From 2-02-FULL-48-14 sp041645035 (GTDB lineage: Bacteria > Patescibacteriota > Gracilibacteria > UBA1369 > 2-02-FULL-48-14), in NCBI GenBank assembly GCA_041645035.1, contig JBAZQU010000043.1:1-6499 (forward strand): DNA of 6,499 nt. The letters run 5' to 3'. How positions within the stretch are numbered: position 1 is the stretch's first letter; every line of letters begins with the position of its first letter. Below the pieces are notes generated by a model. That model ran no database searches. It had not been told where the DNA came from and saw only the letters and a program-made list of their open reading frames with translations. The position numbers were made by a program, and so were the translations under genes. Positions 1-5,381 of the stretch are shown piece after piece.

Positions 1-1286
1 TCTCCACCATAGACCGTAGCCGAACCCATCGGAGCACAAATCACCTCTCCCACTTCAAAAGACCCATCCGCAGACTCTTCTCCATCTTCACACGCCCCAG
101 GCGGATTTTGTACAAGAGGATCATTGTCATCATAGTCTCCACCCACAGGAACACACCCATCAGGTTGCTCACACGCCACTTCAGTAACAGCGCCCCCAAC
201 GCCATCTCTGTCATGATCCCTATACCAGGTTGTAGCATCCGCAGCATCACTTCCATCCGTTGAGCCGTCACAGTTGTTGTCCACAGAGTCACACATTTCC
301 GCTGCCCCGGGATTGATGGCCGCATCGGCATCGTTACAATCTCCACCCGCAGTCACCGTATATCCATCGAGGTCGGCGTCAGGGTCGACAACAGTTCCAG
401 AATCCATGTCCAAGACGATGTGAGTCTCCCCATCTGTTAAAGTCGCGAATCTGTTATAATCCGAAGACGCATCAGCATCTTTCCAAGAGCGAGGCTCCCC
501 GGTAACTCCGGTAAGAGTACTTTCGGTTACCGAAGCAGATCCGGGATAAGCGTTATCATATTTGTATACCTGACCGGTGAGGAAGTCCTTTGCCGCAAAA
601 ACCTGACGCGTATCCGGGTTTACCACAAGAGTAACGAGGTCATCCGTGGGATGTACGTAATACTCGGTAGGATCAGCACCTTCGAATTGCTCAAAAGCCC
701 CAATGTCACCTCCATTCCATGAGGGGGCGAAAGCTCTTCCATTATGGAGGTTCCCAGTATAGACCTCTGAACCATCCAGATAGGCGATTCTAGAAATCGC
801 CCCGGTATTAACATATCCATTAACAATAAAACCAAGACCCTCTCCAAAGTTTTGGAATTTGATCTGATCTAAAGCAGGATCAACGTCTTGGACGCAGATT
901 TCCTGAGTATTTATAGAAGGATCATATGCCGCGATAGCAGCATCAAGACCATCCACATGCGTCCCCGTTTCAGTTCCATCGTGTATTTGAGTCGTAGACA
1001 CGCCGCTACCAAAATCCCAAATTTGCCTTACATGCACTCCATTCGGGTCACCTCCAAAACACCAGATATATTCACCATCCGCATTCGCGTTATTTTCAGT
1101 CCCTTGGTCTTGCCAGTCTTCGGCGGCATGTGCTTGAGGCATCAGGGTATTCATAACCTCTGACCTAACGTCAGCATTAGCCATGGAAGCAATAAAAGCC
1201 AAACCGGCAGCCTGAGGAACCGTGGCCTTAGAGGCTAAACGGGATAGGAGCCCATCCGATTCTGATTGGGGTTTTCTTGGACTCAT
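1..1286 (-). CDS. Secreted MopE-type metal-binding-motif protein, 3' end outside window
   Basis: An open frame of 428 codons runs from an ATG at 1286-1284 off the left edge, so the C-terminus is missing. The N-terminus has basic residues (R16, K20), a modest hydrophobic stretch at about 26-36 and possible AxA cleavage points after A38 (ANA) or A54 (AHA), which suggests export with an untypical signal. Residues 70-300 are Gly/Asp/Thr-rich and I do not recognise the domain. Residues 303-341 match the 'putative metal-binding motif' repeat (MopE family): DADLDGY, then GGDCNDADAAINPGA, then CDSVDNNCDG. A second diverged copy starts near 353 (YRDHDRDGVGG) and has GGDYDDNDP, with Tyr where Cys is usual. 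Such repeats occur in cell-surface or secreted proteins; metal binding here is inferred. It follows the pilin genes by 58 bp but has its own promoter candidate. No clear Shine-Dalgarno precedes the start. Confidence 0.85.
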   Translation of the reverse strand, partial: MSPRKPQSESDGLLSRLASKATVPQAAGLAFIASMANADVRSEVMNTLMPQAHAAEDWQDQGTENNANADGEYIWCFGGDPNGVHVRQIWDFGSGVSTTQIHDGTETGTHVDGLDAAIAAYDPSINTQEICVQDVDPALDQIKFQNFGEGLGFIVNGYVNTGAISRIAYLDGSEVYTGNLHNGRAFAPSWNGGDIGAFEQFEGADPTEYYVHPTDDLVTLVVNPDTRQVFAAKDFLTGQVYKYDNAYPGSASVTESTLTGVTGEPRSWKDADASSDYNRFATLTDGETHIVLDMDSGTVVDPDADLDGYTVTAGGDCNDADAAINPGAAEMCDSVDNNCDGSTDGSDAADATTWYRDHDRDGVGGAVTEVACEQPDGCVPVGGDYDDNDPLVQNPPGACEDGEESADGSFEVGEVICAPMGSATVYGG

Positions 1287-1310
1287 ATAGCTTGATAAAA
1301 ATCCGACCTA

Positions 1311-1338
1311 ATCATACGTCATACCTGTAAAAAGTCAA
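1311..1338 (-). promoter_or_regulatory. Sigma70-type promoter of the MopE-type gene
   Basis: Read on the minus strand, TTGACT (1338-1333) and TATGAT (1316-1311) are separated by 16 bp, each one mismatch from consensus. Transcription would start about 18 nt before the ATG at 1286, giving a very short leader. The box lies in the only gap between the pilin genes and this gene, so the gene can be expressed separately from the pilin operon. Confidence 0.55.
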
Positions 1339-1344
1339 GTCACT

Positions 1345-2460
1345 TTAGTTGGACAAGGTGTAGACATTGGTACTTTCCTCTGTTGTAGAACGAGTAACGA
1401 CGAAAGGATAGTAAAAAATGCCATTTTGTCCCTGATGATAGCCCTCGCCCACGACCACAGCCTTTGTATCTCCAAAAGGAGAAGTGGACTCAGTGGACAG
1501 TTGCCACTCAAGATAAGGGATGGAGCTACTGCTACTGTCCACCAAAGGAGTTACGATATTCAGCTGCATAACCAGACTTTCAATGTCCAGAGCTGTACAT
1601 GTGTTGTAGATATCCGGGTTACTTGAGCTGCTGATCTCAAGAACAACGGAATCAGTGGCTGAATTGATTAAATTTTCGTAGACTTCGGTGTTAAAGTCTG
1701 GATCTCTTTCATATCTATGATGTGCCGGGCTATATGCAGGCGTGTCATCCGGCACGACGCTCACAGTCGTTCCATCTGTTGTTTCGCCGATGAGCTGCCA
1801 AAAAACCACGGAATTATCTTGCTCCAAAGAGCCATCGCCGCTGTCCAGTTCAAATCTTGCGGTACAGTCGGCTTCATCGGGTTGGCCTTCCGTATCTGAG
1901 CAAGGTGTTCTTACTTTGAGGTAAAGAGAAGTGAGTCCCAGGTCAGCCGGCGTTAAAATTCCGCCAAATCCATCGTCCGTGTAGAGAGGTATCGTTACGC
2001 TTTCGCCGTACAGGAGTTTGTTCCAGTTGCAGGGGTGGTCGACGGAGAGGTCGTCGTCCTGGATGGAGCAATCGTCGCCGGAGGCGGCGGAGCCGGTGCC
2101 GGGGATGGGGGTGTAGAAGGTGCCGTCGGCGGCGGTGTCATTCGTTTGGGCGCTCGAGTAAACGGTGTAATCCGCCCAGGTTTCGTAGGTGCCGTCGCCG
2201 TCTTCATCCAGTTGGAAAGCGTCTTCGGTGAGATCGACGGAATAGCCGGCGTTGTAGTCCTTCATGGCCACGACTCCAAGCTGAGCTGCAGAGAAAGCGG
2301 CCCATTTCACCTCGACGGCACCTTCCGTGAGGTTTCTGTGAGAGGCAATAGCCTCGCGCACCGTTTGAGCGGTGGTGGCTGAGTAGAACATGATGATCGT
2401 CATCACCAGGAAAGCGAAGATGAGCGAGTAGGCGGGTTGATTTTTTAATCGAGGACGCAT
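1345..2460 (-). CDS. PilX-like minor pilin with acidic repeats
   Basis: This 371-residue protein has a short basic leader (MRPRLK) and one N-terminal transmembrane helix at about 11-30 (AYSLIFAFLVMTIIMFYS), followed by an extracellular-type body. The layout is that of PilX/GspK-like minor pilins. The glutamate normally at +5 of a prepilin is absent: the A10-Y11 junction is followed by SLIF, with Phe in that position. The body contains an Asp-rich loop, DEDGDGTYE (85-93), and several Cys residues suited to disulfides outside the cell. Its ATG overlaps the end of the preceding pilin-like gene by 16 nt, which argues for one operon and coupled translation; there is no Shine-Dalgarno. The codons between about 2020 and 2260 are clearly more GC-rich than the rest. 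The pilus role is inferred from topology and neighbours. Confidence 0.75.
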   Translation of the reverse strand: MRPRLKNQPAYSLIFAFLVMTIIMFYSATTAQTVREAIASHRNLTEGAVEVKWAAFSAAQLGVVAMKDYNAGYSVDLTEDAFQLDEDGDGTYETWADYTVYSSAQTNDTAADGTFYTPIPGTGSAASGDDCSIQDDDLSVDHPCNWNKLLYGESVTIPLYTDDGFGGILTPADLGLTSLYLKVRTPCSDTEGQPDEADCTARFELDSGDGSLEQDNSVVFWQLIGETTDGTTVSVVPDDTPAYSPAHHRYERDPDFNTEVYENLINSATDSVVLEISSSSNPDIYNTCTALDIESLVMQLNIVTPLVDSSSSSIPYLEWQLSTESTSPFGDTKAVVVGEGYHQGQNGIFYYPFVVTRSTTEESTNVYTLSN

Positions 2461-2765
2461 CCGGGGGTGGTGAGAAAAGTAAAGGTGCGTGACTGCGGAA
2501 TAAAGAAGGTATTCCAGATGAAGGTCACGGTGCGAAGCTCTCCCTGATCCGAAAGTTCCACGCGGTAGCCGTCCAATTTCCCATCGAAGTTTTCCAAGCA
2601 GGAAAGGGTGGAATCTCGGAATTTGTTTTGAGCCAAGTAGTAAGCGCCCAATTCTCGATCGGCTGAATTCAAAACGTAAGTCGCCGCCAAACCGGTGAGG
2701 CCTATTATGACGATGAGTCCGTAGAGTATTCTTTGAACAAGAGATTTTTTGAGTTTAATAAACAT
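2445..2765 (-). CDS. Small membrane-anchored pilin-like protein
   Basis: The product has 106 residues: a Lys-rich N-terminus (MFIKLKK), a single transmembrane helix at about 13-32, then a segment typical of pilin alpha-1 helices (AYYLAQNKFRDS) and a short beta-rich tail. Two cysteines (C56 and C103) could form a loop-closing disulfide. No prepilin peptidase motif is visible, so it is probably an uncleaved minor pilin-like or assembly component. Its start overlaps the end of the upstream PilV-like gene by 11 nt, and its end overlaps the next gene by 16 nt, so it is the middle gene of a tightly coupled three-gene operon. I do not recognise a named family. Confidence 0.7.
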   Translation of the reverse strand: MFIKLKKSLVQRILYGLIVIIGLTGLAATYVLNSADRELGAYYLAQNKFRDSTLSCLENFDGKLDGYRVELSDQGELRTVTFIWNTFFIPQSRTFTFLTTPGCVLD

Positions 2766-3468
2766 GGGCGATGATGCCGGTTACGGAAATGGACCTATCG
2801 AGGGAACCTTCTTCCCAGGCTATGGTTACGGTGGCATCGTAGTAATCATCCGTCCCGTCTCCATCCAGATCTCCGTAGGTTATGGTGAGAGTACGAGTAA
2901 AAATATCGTCTTTAAGGACGGTAAACCCCGGAGTGGTGATACCGGACTCAGCATACAAGGGGCTAGTCGCGCTGCCATCTCCATTTAAGTCGACTTCGTA
3001 AAGATCCATGGAGCCGTCCCGGGTATCGGATACTTCTTCCAAATTCCAAGCCAAGAGGGGTGAAAAATTGTAATTTCGGATGAGAGTGTAAGTCACGCCT
3101 TCTTGGATTTCTTCCGCAAGGCCGGAGGAACACTCGGAGACATCTGTGACATTGAGTTTATTCCAACAGTTATCCGGATCGCTGGAAAAACGGAGGTAAT
3201 TCGTGTCCCTGATATTGACCAGAGCGCTCAATGCTTCTTCAGCGAAATTAAGAGCGATGGTTTTTTCTCCAACCGATGTGCTTCCGCGGACGGAAATACG
3301 AAGTAGCGATTGGGAGGCCGTCATCGTGAGGACTATCACAGTGATGGCGATCATCGTTTCAATGAGGGATTCAGCCTTCGGACGGGGACAGCCGGACTTC
3401 GCCCAGTGGGGGCAGATTCGGTTTCGCCGAATGGCGGCGGGCTGCGGATTCGTGGGGGGGGGTCTCAT
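2755..3468 (-). CDS. PilV-like type IV prepilin
   Basis: Taking the ATG at 3468, the product has 237 residues. A class III (prepilin) signal is clear: a basic leader ends PRPKA, then ESLIE starts the hydrophobic helix (about 36-56, TMIAITVIVLTM). E37 is the conserved Glu at +5, and the -1 residue is Ala (A32) instead of the usual Gly. The mature domain has two acidic loops, DLNGDGSAT (160-168) and DLDGDGTDD (200-208), resembling EF-hand or dockerin-type calcium loops, and it ends in a beta-rich tail. PilV-like pilins act as minor subunits of type IV pili or related secretion pseudopili. The frame is also open upstream to a TTG at 3516, which would give 253 residues and a 48-residue leader; a GGTGAGG about 15 nt before it is too far for a normal Shine-Dalgarno. 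The leader region is unusually GC-rich and includes nine consecutive C just after the ATG. Confidence 0.8.
   Translation of the reverse strand: MRPPPTNPQPAAIRRNRICPHWAKSGCPRPKAESLIETMIAITVIVLTMTASQSLLRISVRGSTSVGEKTIALNFAEEALSALVNIRDTNYLRFSSDPDNCWNKLNVTDVSECSSGLAEEIQEGVTYTLIRNYNFSPLLAWNLEEVSDTRDGSMDLYEVDLNGDGSATSPLYAESGITTPGFTVLKDDIFTRTLTITYGDLDGDGTDDYYDATVTIAWEEGSLDRSISVTGIIAHVY
3454..3462. repeat. Nine-base G/C homopolymer in the prepilin leader
   Basis: Nine consecutive G on the plus strand are nine C in the prepilin coding strand, forming the CCC codons directly after ATG AGA. Tracts of this length can slip during replication, and a change of one base would put the pilin out of frame. They are also a common place for sequencing errors. 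Confidence 0.9.
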
Positions 3469-3560
3469 AGAGGGGCGGGCGAAGGAAACTGAGGGAAATA
3501 TACATATGTGAGGCAAGATTCACAAGAAGAACCTCACCGTTACCATTCGGTCAATTTTAA

Positions 3561-3589
3561 TTGCTATTTACCACCGAATCTGCTATTAT
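3561..3589 (+). promoter_or_regulatory. Promoter of the AbiE operon
   Basis: TTGCTA (3561-3566) and TATTAT (3584-3589) are separated by 17 bp, close to the sigma70 consensus. Transcription would begin around 3596-3597, just before the palindrome at 3601-3616. On the opposite strand TATAAT occupies 3590-3585, so a divergent promoter for the pilin operon may overlap this one. An inverted repeat ATTCGGT (3545-3551)/ACCGAAT (3573-3579) brackets the -35 box. Confidence 0.55.
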
Positions 3590-3600
3590 ATTTCCGTTAA

Positions 3601-3616
3601 AGGACAAAATTGTCCT
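3601..3616. promoter_or_regulatory. Palindromic operator candidate of the AbiE operon
   Basis: AGGACAA-AA-TTGTCCT is a perfect inverted repeat with 7-bp arms and a 2-bp centre. It lies just downstream of the predicted transcription start and before the antitoxin ATG. AbiEi antitoxins are known to repress their own operon by binding inverted repeats in the promoter, which makes this the likely site. The left arm also contains AAAGGA, a Shine-Dalgarno suited to the TTG at 3610, so an RNA hairpin here could additionally mask translation. Confidence 0.55.
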
Positions 3617-3630
3617 GTTACAGAAACATT

Positions 3631-4245
3631 ATGCAATTTATCAACTTTCAAAATCAGCTCTCAATTTATCCTATATTTTCCCTGCAAGACGTGAGGAAGG
3701 TTTTCAGCGATTTTTCCTATCGTCAATTGGATCGTTGGGGGAAGAGGGGCTATCTGAAAAAGATTAAGCGGGGATTCTATTGTTTCGCAGGTCAAGCCTT
3801 CGATCAAAATTCCCTTTTTTACACGGCAAACAAAATTTACGCCCCGTCCTACGTGTCGTTGGAAATGGCTTTGAAGCACTATGGACTTATCCCCGAAGAG
3901 ATTTTTCAAGTAACTTCAGTCAGCACCAAGAAGACCTCAAATTTTGAAAACCCTCTTGGCAACTTCAATTATAGGCATATCAAGCCGAGTTTATATTGGG
4001 GGTATAAGCTGATGGATTTTGGGAGGCAAAAGATGCTTTTAGCTGATCCCGAAAAGGCGGTACTGGATTACCTGTACATTCATCCAAATTTGAAAACAGC
4101 TGATGATTTTAGAGAAATGCGTCTGGATTCGGATGCGTTTAGATTGCAAATCAATCTTGAGACGTTTCATAAGTATCTTGAGGCGTTTGGAAATAAGTCG
4201 CTCGCAAGGCGTGCAAAGATTTTCTTAACCACCACTGCAAAATGA
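3631..4245 (+). CDS. abiEi: AbiEi-family antitoxin (type IV toxin-antitoxin)
   Basis: The 204-residue product has the AbiEi/COG5340 layout: an N-terminal winged-helix DNA-binding part at about 17-53 (FSLQDVRKVF, then RGYLKKIKRGFYCF), followed by the conserved YVSLEMALKHYGLIPE (74-89), a central VTSVSTKK-type strand region, and LADPEKAVLDYLYI (137-150). AbiEi proteins repress their own operon and neutralise the AbiEii nucleotidyltransferase. I chose the ATG at 3631 because relatives typically begin with an M-x-F-I-x-F-x-x-x-type start. A TTG at 3610 is in frame (211 residues) and has AAAGGA five bases upstream, so it is a serious alternative. The stop overlaps the toxin start as ATGA, a signature of coupled translation in AbiE pairs. 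The frame is intact. The pair lies back to back with the pilin operon. Confidence 0.85.
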   Translation: MQFINFQNQLSIYPIFSLQDVRKVFSDFSYRQLDRWGKRGYLKKIKRGFYCFAGQAFDQNSLFYTANKIYAPSYVSLEMALKHYGLIPEEIFQVTSVSTKKTSNFENPLGNFNYRHIKPSLYWGYKLMDFGRQKMLLADPEKAVLDYLYIHPNLKTADDFREMRLDSDAFRLQINLETFHKYLEAFGNKSLARRAKIFLTTTAK

Positions 4246-5018
4246 TAGCACTTGATCAAATACTCTCGGCGTATCCGGAGAATTTAAGAGCTTTCAAGGA
4301 GAGTATTTTGAAGGAATACTTACAATACAAAATCCTAAGCAGCATTTTTAACAGTGAATATGCGAATAAGTTGGCCTTTCTTGGAGGCACTGCGCTTCGT
4401 ATTCTTTATGGAAGTACCCGATTTTCCGAAGATTTGGATTTTGATAATTTCAATTTGACCGAGGGGGAATTTATGAGCTTGAGCAAGGTTATTCAAAGAG
4501 ATCTCGCTCTTGAAGGACTTGAAGTGGAGGTGAATACGGTTACCCAAAATGCTTATCGAATCAAGATCCGCATTCCAAAACTGCTTTTCGACTCCGGTCT
4601 TTCCGTGATGAGTACGCATAAGATTCTCATTCAGGTCGATACCGTGCCGCAAAATTTTAAATACGTTCCGGATAAGCCGCTGCTCAACAAATTTGACGTT
4701 TTCACGCAGATCAACGCGGTTCCCAAGGATTTGCTGCTTGCCCAAAAAATCTATGCGGCTGTAAACCGCAAACGAACAATGGGGCGTGATTTTTTTGATA
4801 TCGTTTTTTTGAGCGGAATTGGCGCCGAGCCGAATTTTGCCTACTTGGAAAAGAACATCGGCATCACCAATCCTCAGGATTTAAAAAAGTACCTGCTGGA
4901 AAAGACGGCATCGCTCAATTTTGCGAACTTGGCTAAAGACGTGGAACCACTTTTGTTTGATCCAAGGGATAAGAAAAAGGTGCTGCTTTTTAGAGAGTTC
5001 GTGGAGCAGAGTCGCTAG
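4242..5018 (+). CDS. abiEii: AbiEii-family nucleotidyltransferase toxin
   Basis: This 258-residue protein belongs to the AbiEii/DUF1814 nucleotidyltransferase toxins. The key motif is present: FLGGTALRILYG (47-57) followed by R60-x-S-x-D64-L-D66-F, i.e. GG...DxD, the metal- and NTP-binding site. Further acidic and basic residues fit the family: QVD (131-133), K169 in LLLAQKIYA, and RDFFDI (182-187) in the C-terminal helices. AbiEii causes abortive infection by halting growth. Related MenT toxins add nucleotides to tRNA acceptor ends, so a tRNA target is a reasonable inference but is not shown here. The gene begins in the ATGA overlap with the antitoxin and appears full length with all key residues. 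Its TAG stop lies inside the direct repeat flanking the adjacent MITE-like element, so that insertion left the protein unchanged. Confidence 0.87.
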   Translation: MIALDQILSAYPENLRAFKESILKEYLQYKILSSIFNSEYANKLAFLGGTALRILYGSTRFSEDLDFDNFNLTEGEFMSLSKVIQRDLALEGLEVEVNTVTQNAYRIKIRIPKLLFDSGLSVMSTHKILIQVDTVPQNFKYVPDKPLLNKFDVFTQINAVPKDLLLAQKIYAAVNRKRTMGRDFFDIVFLSGIGAEPNFAYLEKNIGITNPQDLKKYLLEKTASLNFANLAKDVEPLLFDPRDKKKVLLFREFVEQSR

Positions 5019-5020
5019 GG
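5014..5020 (+). repeat. Left target-site duplication GCTAGGG
   Basis: GCTAGGG directly abuts the left inverted repeat of the element at 5021-5248 and is repeated exactly at 5249-5255. It contains the TAG stop codon of the AbiEii gene (5016-5018). The next three bases (CTA) also match on both sides, so the duplication could be 7 to 10 bp depending on where the element ends. Confidence 0.7.
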
Positions 5021-5248
5021 CTAAGAAGACTCCAGTTTTTTCGTGATCTGTAAAATCTTACAATCCCAACGTGCCCAGAGGCTGATTTCTTTTTTACAAA
5101 CGAAGGTTTTGAGTAAATACTGTTGTATTATTCTACAGGTTTGAGCGCTGGACCGGTCCGGCCTTTACAGGTTAAAATTTCTCACTAGGGAGGCCGGATG
5201 TACCTACTTGTCAATAGAGCCCAACTGAAAAAACTGGGGTCTTTTTAG
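5021..5248. mobile_element. MITE-like non-autonomous element, 228 bp
   Basis: The left end (5021-5042) starts CTAAGAAGACTCCAG and the right end, read on the minus strand (5248-5227), starts CTAAAAAGACCCCAG. Both end in TTTTTTC, giving 22-bp terminal inverted repeats with two mismatches. Perfect 7-bp direct repeats flank it. The inside has no convincing gene; it holds an inverted repeat TCCGGCCT (5157-5164)/AGGCCGGA (5191-5198), the palindrome GACCGGTC (5151-5158) and a direct repeat TACAGGTT (5134-5141, 5166-5173). Size, inverted ends, target duplication and lack of a transposase fit a MITE moved by a transposase encoded elsewhere. I cannot assign the parent IS family from the ends; a 7-8 bp duplication would be compatible with several. 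Confidence 0.75.
5216..5246 (+). terminator. Possible intrinsic terminator in the right end of the element
   Basis: AGAGCCCA (5216-5223) can pair with TGGGGTCT (5235-5242) with one G-G mismatch around an A-rich loop, and five T follow (5242-5246). It would stop plus-strand transcription coming from the AbiE operon before the TrmB-like gene. The stem lies partly in the terminal inverted repeat, so the match may be incidental. Confidence 0.4.
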
Positions 5249-5255
5249 GCTAGGG
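5249..5255 (+). repeat. Right target-site duplication GCTAGGG
   Basis: This is the exact copy of 5014-5020, directly after the right inverted repeat. Joining 5020 to 5256 restores a simple uninterrupted site downstream of the AbiEii stop codon. Confidence 0.7.
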
Positions 5256-5282
5256 CTATTGCAGTAAAACAAAAATGTTGTC

Positions 5283-5342
5283 TTGGCAAGATAAGCCGTT
5301 TTAAAACATTTTTTGGCAAGGTCAAATACTTGAATAACGGCT
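5283..5342. promoter_or_regulatory. Repeat-rich upstream region of the TrmB-like gene
   Basis: TTGGCAAG occurs twice in direct orientation (5283-5290 and 5313-5320, 30 bp apart, about three helical turns). Between them is the palindrome GTTTTAAAAC (5298-5307), and AGCCGTT (5294-5300) is repeated in inverted form as AACGGCT (5336-5342). TrmB-like regulators often control their own or nearby promoters, so these may be operator half-sites. No consensus promoter stands out, although TTGGCA could serve as a -35 box. Confidence 0.35.
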
Positions 5343-5381
5343 GAGGTAAGCTAAAGTTTGCCTCTTACACATGAAATAAGT

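Noticed and set aside
888..1163. Plus-strand open frame of 91 codons
   Set aside because: It is antisense to the MopE-type gene, whose opposite frame is continuous and shows a real family motif.
2035..2382. Long Gly/Val-rich plus-strand open frame
   Set aside because: It is antisense to the GC-rich part of the PilX-like gene; the low-complexity composition is a by-product of Asp/Ala/Thr/Pro codons on the other strand, and it has no domain or ribosome site.
3345..3523. A separate gene starting at GTG 3523 or ATG 3505 upstream of the pilin
   Set aside because: The frame is Pro/Arg-rich, lacks a Shine-Dalgarno and stops at the prepilin signal; it is more likely the wrong frame, though it would join the pilin if one C were lost from the tract.
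4335..4745. Minus-strand open frame of 136 codons
   Set aside because: It is antisense to the AbiEii toxin, whose catalytic motifs lie in the opposite frame.
5157..5198. TCCGGCCT/AGGCCGGA inverted repeat as a terminator
   Set aside because: The loop is 26 nt and no T run follows on either strand; it is better regarded as internal structure of the MITE-like element.
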